A DNA stretch of 64,000 nt, from positions 18,933,837-18,997,836 of the forward strand of contig CM045556.1 of NCBI GenBank assembly GCA_024721245.1, written 5' to 3'. Each line of letters begins with the position of its first letter. The first letter of the stretch is position 1. This stretch comes from Mitragyna speciosa (lineage: Eukaryota; Streptophyta; Magnoliopsida; Gentianales; Rubiaceae). A program made the translations under genes and the position numbers. Positions 46,373-56,520 of this stretch are shown here, in pieces. The notes under the pieces were generated by a model. It made no database searches. It worked only from the letters and a program-made list of their open reading frames with translations, and was not told where the DNA came from.

Positions 46373-47824
46373 CTTACTTTTAAGAATGAAAAAACTAAAT
46401 CAACCGAAAAGGGTTAAAGCAAGAATGGAAAATGAGTAGTACAAAAATTAAACCAAACATCTCTATTTAAACGAGCATCTTCATAGGAACTCTATTTTTC
46501 AAAAATAAAATTAGAACATCAAATATTCACCCAAAAAAAAGTTGTTGAAATGGGAAAAAAGAAAATTAATTTCAAAAGTTCACCATTAAAAAAAATGAAA
46601 GCAACCAAGTAAGGGGAGGAAAAAAATTTTTTTGTTAACATTTCTATATGATCGAGTGTTATGCATATGTGGATACACTTAGACACAAGAGTTTATTTTT
46701 TACTGCTTGAAAAACCCAACAAAACATGGGATGGTGTGAGATTAGTTATCTAATCCCGTGTGATCCTATGAACCAAATGTACCCTTAGTAGTTCACAAGG
46801 TTGTAGAAGAAGACTTTTGAGTTTTCCATGAATGAATTGACACCAAAACTGAAAAGTGCAATACCAATTTCTAAAAATCTTTTTGGCAAATATCATATAA
46901 ACTATTAGTCCTAAAATAACAAAACAAAAAGAAAAGATAGAAAACACAATTCAAATGTTCACCATGTGTAAATGAAAGACAATGAAAAAAAAAATAGATT
47001 TCAGAAGTTTAACGTGAAAGGATGGCAAACAAAACAATAAAAGTAAAAAAGAAATTATACCTAATAAGTAGGGCAAAGAATCACTACATCTGTTTTTTCA
47101 CCAATAATGCCCCAAAATACAAATGTTTCAACAGTAATTGTATGCTTGTGTGTGTATATATATGCCCATAATTTTTATTCTTTTTTTTTAATTTCCATGA
47201 AGATGCAACCTCTGGAATTGCACCATTTATGTTCTTTTAATTGTAGATGTTTTGGTTTTTACTTTTATTATTATTTGCAAATTGAGGATTGGCACGAAGA
47301 GTTTCTAAAGGGATTAAATTCTTAGGGGGAAGAAGAAATTCTTTAATACGCAACTCTTGTGCACTTACCATGTGACTAAAAAAATGAAACCTTACAAAAT
47401 TTCAATTTAGACAATAACTAACATTTCCATTTTGCGTGCCACATATAAACCTCATTTGGTGAAAGTATAACTAGATGGGAGATTCTTAGGTGTATTGGGT
47501 TCACGACTCCACCTGTAGATCTTGTGATTTAAAATAACTCCAAGTAAGCAAAGTAATGCATGCTGATATAAGAAAATAGTATAAAATGATGTAAAGATCT
47601 TTATATGACTTTATTTTAAACCACAAGGTCTACAAGTAAAACCGTCGACCGAATCCATTTAAGAAATTTCCCTAAGTAGATAGATATGTCATCTTTTTAT
47701 ATTTATATAAAGAGGGACTACACCTTTTGGTGTTATCAATTTTGTTACTAATTTTGAAATTTTAAATTACCATTTTCACTGGAGATAAAACTATACAATC
47801 TTCTCATTAAATATTACTAAATAA
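46373..47824. other. gene-free AT-rich stretch
   Basis: Only short frames with no domain similarity. I see no gene, RNA or defined element. Confidence 0.4.
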
Positions 47825-48292
47825 GGGATAATTACAAAAAATCGTCCTTGAGGATTTTGACAATTTCACTTAGCATCCTTCAATTTTCAAAAAGTACACA
47901 AACCTCCTTTGCATTCACTTTAATCATCACATTGGGGAGGAGAAGGAAGGTGGGGAGGGAGGGTAGTAGAGGTTAGTAGCCTCATATTTGCAATTACCCA
48001 GTCAGAGAAGGGAGGTGAGGAAGGGGGGTCAGCACTGGGGAGGCAAAGACAAGTAGGGTTGGAGTCAAGAGAGAGGAAAGAGCAGCCGTGGAAGAGGATG
48101 GAGCCCAGACAGAGAAGGGCTGACGATGGAAAAGGATGGACCCAAGAGACGCAGAGAAGTTTTGTTAACTTAGGGGCTTTTTTTTTTTCTTTTATTATGC
48201 AATTGACTTCAATGTTATAATGGTCATTTTACATAAGGACAGGTTAATGTAATATTTATAATTTTAGGGGTACTACAGGAAATTGTTGTCCC
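47825..48292. mobile_element. MITE-like element with GGGATAATTAC end
   Basis: The left end GGGATAATTACAAAAAATCG and right end CAGGAAATTGTTGTCCC are inverted partners. The element is related at its end to the one at 45761. The flanks TACTAAATAA and TACTAATAAC may be an imperfect target duplication. The interior includes a purine-rich G/GA tract (about 47935-48150). Confidence 0.5.
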
Positions 48293-48479
48293 TACTAATA
48301 ACTTCTCACAAATTTCTCAGCTTGTTTTATAATTACCCATCACATTTCATGACATCTTAAACATTATTTTTTTTTAATAAAAGAAAAGAACTAAAAATTT
48401 CTTGAAAACTCAAATTTCAACTCACACAGTTGAAATTAATATTTATGTATGTTAGTATTCTTTTGGTTTAAACAATAGG

Positions 48480-48753
48480 ATAATCACATAAACCACTCTT
48501 GAAGTTTATGATAATTATAGCCAGCTCTCCCTAGGTTTTGATAATTAGACTTACCACTCTTTTCTTATTTAAATGACTATACTAACCTTCTCTTGATACC
48601 AATTCACATATCAACAAAGTTGTCAAATTTTTTTTTAAAATATAAAACAAATTCTATAGTTCTCATACACGATTCATACTCTCCCTCTTTCCCACCTGCT
48701 CCCTCTCCATTGCCACCTCCATTTTTCACCACATTTCTCTAATCATTTCTTCC
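48480..48753. mobile_element. partial related MITE-like sequence interrupted by the LTR retrotransposon
   Basis: Begins GGATAATCACATAAACCACT and resembles the left arms of the two elements before it. No right arm is seen before the retrotransposon starts at 48754, so the right part may lie beyond the retrotransposon, outside this window. Confidence 0.35.
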
Positions 48754-49738
48754 TGTAGACACCAAATTTTGACACACCTTTGGTAAAAATATGCGTGTTA
48801 CTTTATTTTAGGGGGTACTTTTTATTTTTCGGGGGTCGAGTACAATTTTCGCATATTATATCTAATTTATCGTACTAGGGGCAAAATGGTAATTTCACCA
48901 TGTAAATATTAGTTTATTTTTATTTTATTTCCTAAATACATGATTTTAGTATTTTTATCATTATTTATGATTTTAATGATTTTTAGAAGTCATTTATCAT
49001 TTATTTAAAATTTTAGTATTTTTTTTTAACGGCACGTTTTCCAATGCGCTATTTTTATGAGAATTTTCGAGTGAAAATTTTATATATGCATTTTTGAATA
49101 CTCATAAATTTTTTGTAAAAATCTCATAATTTTTAGATGTCGTTTAGTATTTATTTAATTTTGTCTTTTTATTTATCAATGGCACGTTTCCCAAGAATTG
49201 CGTTAATCTTAAAAATTTTGAGTGAAAATTTCAGTATATGTGTTGCATGTGATAATATATTATGTGTGAAATTGTTGTGATTTTTAAGAGTCATTTAGTA
49301 TTTTTGTGATTTTTATAATGTCACACTTTCCAATGCAGTTTTATTTAAAGAATTTTGTGTGTAAAATATTTTATATGTGCATCTAACATGTATGGTTTTA
49401 TGTAAAAATATATATATATAAAATAATTTTTAAACACTATTTGGTACTTATTTCAAATTATGTTTTTTCTATCTATGACATATTTTCTTTAATGGTGAAT
49501 TAATTTTAAAATTGTGATTTTATTATTATTAAATCTTCTTTTTACAGTAATGCTAATTTTGGGTTTAGTTCTATTTTATTTATTTATTTTATTTATTTTC
49601 AATCCTAGGGAGGGTTTTATTTTTATTCCATTTTCTTCATTTTCTTACAATTTTATCTTTCTAAAATTCTTCAAAAAAAAAAAAAAAAAAGAAAGAAAGA
49701 AAAAGACAAAAAAAAAAAAAAAAAAAAGAAAAGAGTTG

Positions 49739-49768
49739 AACAGTAGCAGCGTTGCTGCTGCTACTGTT
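49739..49768. repeat. perfect 12-bp inverted repeat in the LTR
   Basis: AACAGTAGCAGC, six-base spacer, GCTGCTACTGTT. Present unchanged in the 3' LTR at 59812-59841. Confidence 0.9.
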
Positions 49769-49924
49769 GCATCTGCTAATGGTAAGCAGCACCAGTTTTT
49801 ACAGTTCTACCTAAACCACCAAACTCCATACTTAATCACATCACTTGCACTCATTGTTTTAGCAGATTTTTGGGGATTTTACTTACATTTCACTCTTTTC
49901 TCCCTGCATTTTCTTTCCCCTCCC

Positions 49925-51033
49925 TCTCTGCAAAACAAAAACACACTGCACACACAGGCACAACTCCACTCTCTGCTTCTTCATCACTCACGACCTGCAG
50001 CTCACACCCCAGAGCACCCAACCTCACCTGCTCACAAGAAGACCAGCACAAACACAGACCTCTCCATCACCCTCAGCTCTCTGCACTCACTTACACAGAC
50101 ACACATTCAAACACACACCTGCATTTTTCCCACACAACCACACTCACAGATCACTCTCTCTCGGTCTCCCTCACTCTCTCAGCCCCCTTCCCTTGCACAA
50201 GCATACAACACTCACACAACCATTCTCTCCTCTCGGCACACACCCCTCCCTCTCAATTCTCACGACATACACTCATTTTGCACACAAGCACAGAGCTCAC
50301 AGAACACAAAAGACACTCACCATCACTCTCAATCTGAGCTCCCAATTCACACACAGAGAGCTCACAGAAATACACACTTCACTTCACCTCTCTCTCGGCA
50401 CCCTTCTTCTTCACCTGCACACACTCACACACACGCACAACACTCACAACTCACACAGGCTCACAACTCACACAGACGCACAATACACACACCTTAGACA
50501 CACAATTCACTCCCCCTCTCCTTCTTCCCTGAGCTCACAGACATCATACACGCATCACACACACTCACTCGGTCTCCCTCTATCTCCCCTTCCCCTGCAC
50601 CTTCATCATTCACGCACAATCACAACAGCACACTAAAACACTCACCTCATTTCACCACTTCACCATTACACACACGTTCACTCACTTTCTGGTTCACCTG
50701 CACACACCATATTTCACCACTCTCCCATTTTTCCCTCACAGCCTTCCCTCCCAAAAACACACAGCATTCACCTGCAAATCGCATACATTCCATCACACAC
50801 CAGAGGCACAACACCTGCAGCAAAAACACACAACACAGCACACACTTCACACACAATCAGAAGCTACACTTGAATCCACATTACACATACCACATTCCAA
50901 AAACAACACAGGCACACACACATCCCTGCATAGACAAACACACACCATAAACACACACGCACTTCAAACCTGTACACAAAAACATCCACAGACACAGACA
51001 CAAAGCACACACCAGACACGTCAATTTCCACCT

Positions 51034-51036
<3 letters not shown>
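49925..51036 (+). repeat. G-poor CA/CT-rich tract of the 5' LTR
   Basis: About 1.1 kb of CACACA/CTCTC-rich sequence with very few G on the plus strand, ended by a poly(A) run at 51037-51068. The 3' LTR has the same tract at 59998-61109. Confidence 0.85.
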
Positions 51037-51068
<32 letters not shown>

Positions 51069-51071
<3 letters not shown>

Positions 51072-51201
51072 ACTCTCCTCTGTTGCCAGCACCACCACCA
51101 CTGCACCGCCGGACGCCATCCACCGCAACCAACTCGCCGCCGCTGCCACTGGGAGCACTACCACCGCTGGACACCGTTCCCAATCAAGAAATCAGGTAAG
51201 T
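51069..51201 (+). promoter_or_regulatory. exon-like GC-rich leader with consensus splice donor in the LTR
   Basis: A GC-rich stretch (CACCGCCGGACGCCATCCAC, CTCGCCGCCGCTGCCACTGG) ends in AATCAG|GTAAGT, a textbook plant 5' splice site at 51195/51196, followed by T-rich, intron-like DNA. The same is at 61269/61270 in the 3' LTR. This looks like a first-exon/intron border, which fits partial splicing known for Ogre RNAs; whether it is used is unknown. Confidence 0.45.
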
Positions 51202-51284
51202 CCATTACCTCCTCTTTCAATTCGATCTTAATTGTTGAATTTATGCTGAATTTGTTTTTTGTTTTTTGAGCAATTGAGTAAAAA

Positions 51285-51660
51285 CAAAAGAAAGAAAGAA
51301 TGGAGAGGGGAGGGAACAGAGAAAGGGGGCCGGGAATTTGAGATAGAGACCGAGAGAAGGGAGAGATAGAGAGGGACTGAGAGAAGAGAGAGATAGACAG
51401 ATAGAGAGAGAGAGAGACCGGCGAGAGAGAGAGAGACCGGCGAGCAGAGAGCCGGACAGCAAACCGGCGAAGGAAGGAGACGGACCAGGGGAGGAAGGAG
51501 AAGATCAGAATCGGGGGAGAAGAAGGAAAAAAAGAAAAGAGAGAAAAGAAGAAGAAAGAAAGAAGAAGAAAAAAAAAAAAAAAAAAAGAAAAAGAAAAAC
51601 CGGGTAAAAAGAAAAAAAGAGAAAAGAAAAAGCCGAAAAAAAAAAAAAAAAAAAAGTTTT
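51285..51660 (+). repeat. purine (GA/A-rich) tract of the 5' LTR
   Basis: GAGAGA- and A-rich tract of about 370 bp, almost pure purine. It is the region with most length differences between the two LTRs (compare 51540-51600 and 61615-61670). Confidence 0.85.
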
Positions 51661-51663
51661 GAT

Positions 51664-51690
51664 GAAACTACGTCGTTTTGACGTAGTTTC
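51664..51690. repeat. perfect 11-bp inverted repeat GAAACTACGTC
   Basis: GAAACTACGTC, GTTTT, GACGTAGTTTC; then AAACTACGTCGTTTTGA recurs at about 51696-51712. The same arrangement is in the 3' LTR at about 61728-61776. Confidence 0.9.
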
Positions 51691-51779
51691 ACTCAAAACT
51701 ACGTCGTTTTGATTAGTTTAGTTTTTTAATTTATTTTTAATTAATAATAGTTATTTATTTTATAGTCCTTGTACTTTCA

Positions 51780-52560
51780 TTAATGCTACTGTGGCCCCGA
51801 TAATTTTTGATTTGTGCATTTAAATTTCTGTTTATTGTAGATTGACCCCCATAATTTAATTTTCTTTGCAATTAGGTCCCGATTAATTGCATTTAGGTCC
51901 CTCAACTTTTAGATAATTATAATTTTGCCCCCTACGTTTTTAATTTTTCATTTTGACCCCTATATTTGTCGGTAATTACATTTTTGACCCCTATAATTTT
52001 TCTGGAATTGCAATTTTACCCTCTGATATTTATGGAAATTGCAATTTTACCTCCCAAGCTTGCTGTTATTGTATTTTAGGCTTTAAATGTTGCTGGAATT
52101 CTGTTTTAGTCCTTGAATGTAGCTGGAATTTGCAATTTGATCCCTCACATTGCTGGAATTTTTGCATTTTTGTCCTCAAATTTGCTGGAATTTTATTTTT
52201 TGGCCCTTGTTGTTGCTGGAATTTATATTTTGGTCCTTTATGTTGCTGGAATTTGTTTTAAAACCTCCATTAATTGTTAGAATTATATTTTAGCCTTTTA
52301 AATGTTGCTGGAATTTGTATTTTAATGCTTGTAGTTGCTGGAATTTTTATTTTTGGCCCTTTTATATAGCTGAAAATTATAATTTGACCCTAGACATTGC
52401 TGTAAATTAGGTATTATTTAATGACTTTGCTGAAATTATATTTTTAGCTTTAAGTATTGCTGGAAATTTTTATTTTTGGGTATTATACTTGCTGAAGATT
52501 ACATTTTAGCTTTTAAATTTGTTGTAAACTATGTCATTACCTTAATTAGGGTTTAAAATT
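51780..52560 (+). repeat. degenerate repeats with core TTGCTGGAATTT
   Basis: About 20 loosely spaced units of about 30-40 bp, each TTGCTGGAATT(T) then ATTTT(A/T)G(G/T)CC(T/C)T. The 3' LTR has the same array at about 61850-62640. Confidence 0.8.
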
Positions 52561-53644
52561 ATAATTTTACCTTTTTGTTCCTCATAAATTACATTTTTTA
52601 CTTTAGAATATTGCTTAAATTTTCACTTTTAATCCAAATCTTATAATATTTTATTTTTTTTAAAAAAAAAAGTATTAATTAAAATTAGTTAAGTCCTCAA
52701 AGCTTTAAATTATTTCTTTTTACATTTTTTTAATTTATTTTTATCAAACTTATAATTAATGTTCTAGAATGGGGTCTTGTTAGTCTAATTAATGTTCAAA
52801 TTAGTCTCTCTATTTCCCTTTTAGTTATTTTAATAATTCTTATTTGAGGTGTTAAAATTTCAATGTATGTATTATTGTATTTTATCCTCTATTATTATTA
52901 GTATTATTATTAGTTTTATTTTATTTTATCTTTGTTGTTTTGCTTTATTTATTTATTTATTTACTAATTTATTTTTACTTAATGATTAATTATTGTTATC
53001 ATTATTTTTCTTTCTCTTATTTGTTTATTATTGCTATAATTGTTTGAATTATCATAGTATGTTCATAGTGATCGGTAGAAAATTATTCAATTAGTGATTG
53101 ATTTATTAAATAGTGATAATTTTGACATGTTTGTTCATTTTAGTAGCCATTTATACCGGGTTTACGAATGAGAGGTACCTCGATTACCCTTCCAATATTT
53201 CTTTTTATGTGCTCCTACGTGCTCCTATGTGTTTTTCTACGTGTTTTTGTGCTTATAATTTTTATCCATGTGAGAGTTTTTATTTATTTATGTCATATTA
53301 TTTATTCGAATTTAATTTTTGATTATTCAAAGAAATGTAATAGATAGGTAATATTCTATTTAGCAAAATTTTGTATTTAGATAGAAAATGTAATAGATAG
53401 GCTAGATAGGTTACCTTTTTATTTTTAGATTGTAATTAGGCTTTTTCGGTGTAATAGTTAGGGCTTTTTGTGTGCTATATGTGTTATGTGCTTGTGTATT
53501 TTATTCGCTTTCCTTAGGAACTTGCATCTAGAATACCATGCTTATGTGCTATGTGCTCCTATTTGCTATTACTTGCTTTTATGTGATTTATTGCTTTAAT
53601 ACATGCTTTATTTATTTACTTGCTTTAATTATATATGTGTATCG

Positions 53645-53750
53645 TCGCCACACTAGTCCAACGCTAGTTGTGGTTAATCCCGGTTTCTTCGCTAGTCCAA
53701 CGCTAGCGGAGAATTTTTAGAAAATAGGCTAGTCCAATGCTAGGCCTTTA
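53645..53750. repeat. three stem-loops with loop TCCAA(C/T)G and CTAG stems
   Basis: CTAGTCCAACGCTAG occurs twice and CTAGTCCAATGCTAG once. Flanks extend the stems differently: CCACA...TTGTGG (one bulge), CGCTAG...CTAGCG, and a short third stem. The 3' LTR copy lies about 10,085 bp downstream. Confidence 0.75.
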
Positions 53751-54851
53751 GATCATTTTAGTATTAGGATCATTTCTCGCGTGTTCATGATATTTCACAC
53801 ACATTTTTATCTTTTAGGCCTTTTTCATTTTTGTATAATTTTTATATGCTCTATCATTTATTATCTATTTTTAAAACATATGTTTAGTACATAATATTTA
53901 GATTTCACTACACATAGAATTTTAGGTCATTTGTGTGATTTGACTAGAAATAGTCATCTACTCACGTGGGAAGCGATGGTGTACATGTCGTTCCCCCCTC
54001 CGTGAGTAGAAACAGTTAGTCACGAGTCCATTCGTCCCCCGTACCCGTTATGTTGCATCCCTACTCTCTTTGATCACTTACTACCTATATTACTATTTTC
54101 CTTTTCTTTTGCATTCCATTTTGCATTCATACTCGTGACTCCATCGAGGTCTAGATCCGGGTTTCGCAATTAATGCGATAATTCCGACCAAACCTCAGTG
54201 GAACATTTCATCCCTTATCGATATCTATTTTAGGACTAGATTTGCATTCATATAGCTGCATCCAAATGTGATAAAATCGTAGGGTTATATTAGGAAAATT
54301 TAGACTAAGCCTCGCAACTAGTTTCGGCTAGGTTGAAAGGGTGCCTTAGGCGCGAGCCTTTGCCTTCCCTTTCTTCAACTGTGACTCCCGAACCTTTTTC
54401 TCTTGTTTTCAAAGACCTGGAGTCGTCTAAAAGGGTTTTTCTTGTTTTTCCTATATTTTGCCAAAATCATTTCTTTAAATGAATCATTCTTAATTTTCTT
54501 ACCTTTTATAAAATATTTTCGGGTGACTTGGTACACCAAAACTCAATACCAAGTGGCGACTCCTTTTTCACTAGAAAACCCTTTTTAGACTCTATTTTCG
54601 GGCCCAAAAATCGTCGCATTTCAAAAGTCCCATTTTAGGCCCTTTTTCTTTTATTTTTTAAAGTAAAGCATTTGTTTTGTCACATTTTTATCGAATCATC
54701 TTTTACAAAGCATTTTCAAAAAATTAGTTTTTTACAAAATTTACACGTTTTTTTTTTTAACCACAACATTACATTTAATACTTCCTTTTCCCTTTTCCCG
54801 ACATCTTCTTTACATCTTTCTATTTATTTTCGAAAAATGGGGCGCGACAGC

Positions 54852-54870
54852 TGGCGACTCCACTGGGGAT
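54852..54870 (+). other. primer-binding site (inferred)
   Basis: TGGCGACTCCACTGGGGAT two bases after the LTR end. It starts with TGG as required to pair with a tRNA CCA end. The same type of site is described for Ogre/Tat elements (tRNA-Arg primed); I have not matched it to a specific tRNA here. Confidence 0.7.
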
Positions 54871-56520
54871 CACTAGTGAGTCCGAGCACTAGGTTTAGTC
54901 ATTTTATTCTTTTTCTAACCTTTTCATTTTATTGCATTTGGATGCTTAGGATTGCATTTCTATTTTGCTAGGTTTTTAGGTTTTTCTTTTGCATCTTGCA
55001 CTTCCCGTCTCTCGGCTACTTATGTGATGTATGTATGATTTATTCACTTGTTACTGCTTTACTCGACCGCGCTTGCATTTGGGGAAGGGGTCAATCACCC
55101 TTAGAGCCCACGCGTGTTAATATTACATTCCTTCCTCTCATAAGGAGCACTTCATACGTGCATTCGATGTTTTTACCGTTTCTATCTTTTGGTGGTTGTC
55201 ACCCACTCGTCCCTTTAGGAATTAGGATTGATCTACTTAGACATGTGACCGTGGCACGACGTGCACGTAACATTGTCTAGGAGATCACCCAAACTCTTGG
55301 CTTGAGTCCACAAGTCTAGAGATTTGGGCTTTAAAAATCGATTCGCTTGGACATGTGGCCGTGGCCCGACGTGCGCGTAGCAGTGTCCAGGGGATCACTC
55401 GAGCCACCGACCAAGGGTTTTGGGATTGATGACCCTTACCCTTAGGTCTGAAGGCTTGGGAGCCAACAGCTTAATTGAGTTTAGATGCATTAGTGAGCCC
55501 AACCTCATGCATCCATGTAGGATAACTTAGGGTAGAGTCAGCCTTTCCCTATCAGGTACACCAGGCACGAGAGGAGGGAACCAACCTCCTTTACTTTCCT
55601 TATTATGTCATTTATTGTTATCTATGTGTGTTATTTGTTCTTGCCCATGTGTTATGTGAATAAACTAACGCAATTTCTTTCCTTCTTATTTTTGATTGCA
55701 TTCCCAACCATAGAACAAAGAGCCCTGGCATGGTGCTCTCATAGGAAACCAACCCATTATCGGCACGTTTAAATTTTTTATCCTACCTTTAATTTTTTCG
55801 AGAAAGATGAAAATGAGATTTTCATAAAAATTTTATAAATTGCATTTTTGTTATAAATAAAGCACCCCAAGGGTCCAACCATTGTAATTTTTGTAAAATC
55901 TCAAAAATTTGATATTTTAACTTGTATATTTAGAGTAAGGATTTTATTTTTAAACCCTTTTCAAATTTACCCATCCATGTTAAACTTGTCAGTTTTATCC
56001 GAACTAAATTTTCTTAGAGTCAATAAATGCACCCAAGTGGTCAAATTTCTGCACAGTTTGCATTTATCTTTTTCAAAGAATTGATGCGTCATTTTTCCAT
56101 ATCCCCCACCCACCCATCCCACATTACACAAAAAGTGATTTTAGTACATATTTCATTTGACTTTAATAAACTGGCATTTTGACTTGTGTATTTCTTGAAA
56201 AAAAAAAAATCATGACTTTTTCTTTCAACGTTGTGTCTCGTAACCTCTTGGAGGTTTAATTTTTCAATCAAATATTTTTTGGAATCAATAATTTCTTTTG
56301 TACAGTTTATGGTCCATCTTTCTCAAAAAAAAAAAAAAAAAAAAAAAAGAGAAAGGATTGATTGCAAGTGGATTTTCACGTTGCACAAGTCTCAAGTTTG
56401 AAAGGCATGATTTTGAAATCATTTGATTCCATACACTGGGGCAAAAATTTTTAGAAAAATTTTTGACAATTTTATCAATTTGGACGTTACATTTAAGAAT
56501 TGTTTTAAGTTTTATTATGT
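54871..56520 (+). other. internal leader region of the retrotransposon, non-coding
   Basis: No retroviral-type frame. It contains a diverged direct repeat at about 55231 and 55341, with core ACATGTG(A/G)CCGTGGC(A/C)CGAC then GTGC(A/G)CGTA and (T/C)AGGAGATCAC/AGGGGATCAC. This block is much more GC-rich than its surroundings, and a long poly(A) lies at about 56325-56349. Confidence 0.65.

Larger units (their letters stand above)
48754..54849 (+). repeat. 5' LTR, about 6.1 kb
   Basis: Starts TGTAGACACC and is inferred to end GCGACA just before the primer site. The last 930 bp cannot be checked against the 3' LTR because the window ends. Long frames in it come from CA-, CT- and GA-rich low-complexity DNA and are not genes. 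A second TGGCGACTCC occurs inside the LTR at 54554-54563, about 300 bp before the primer site. Confidence 0.85.

Noticed and set aside
49514..50636. Open frames of 147-327 codons in the LTR (His/Thr/Ser-rich)
   Set aside because: They are translations of CA/CT-rich low-complexity DNA, open in several frames at once, with no domain.
50864..51696. Minus-strand frames with Phe/Leu/Ser runs in the LTR, repeated in the second LTR
   Set aside because: Translations of poly(A) and GA-rich tracts; compositional artefacts.
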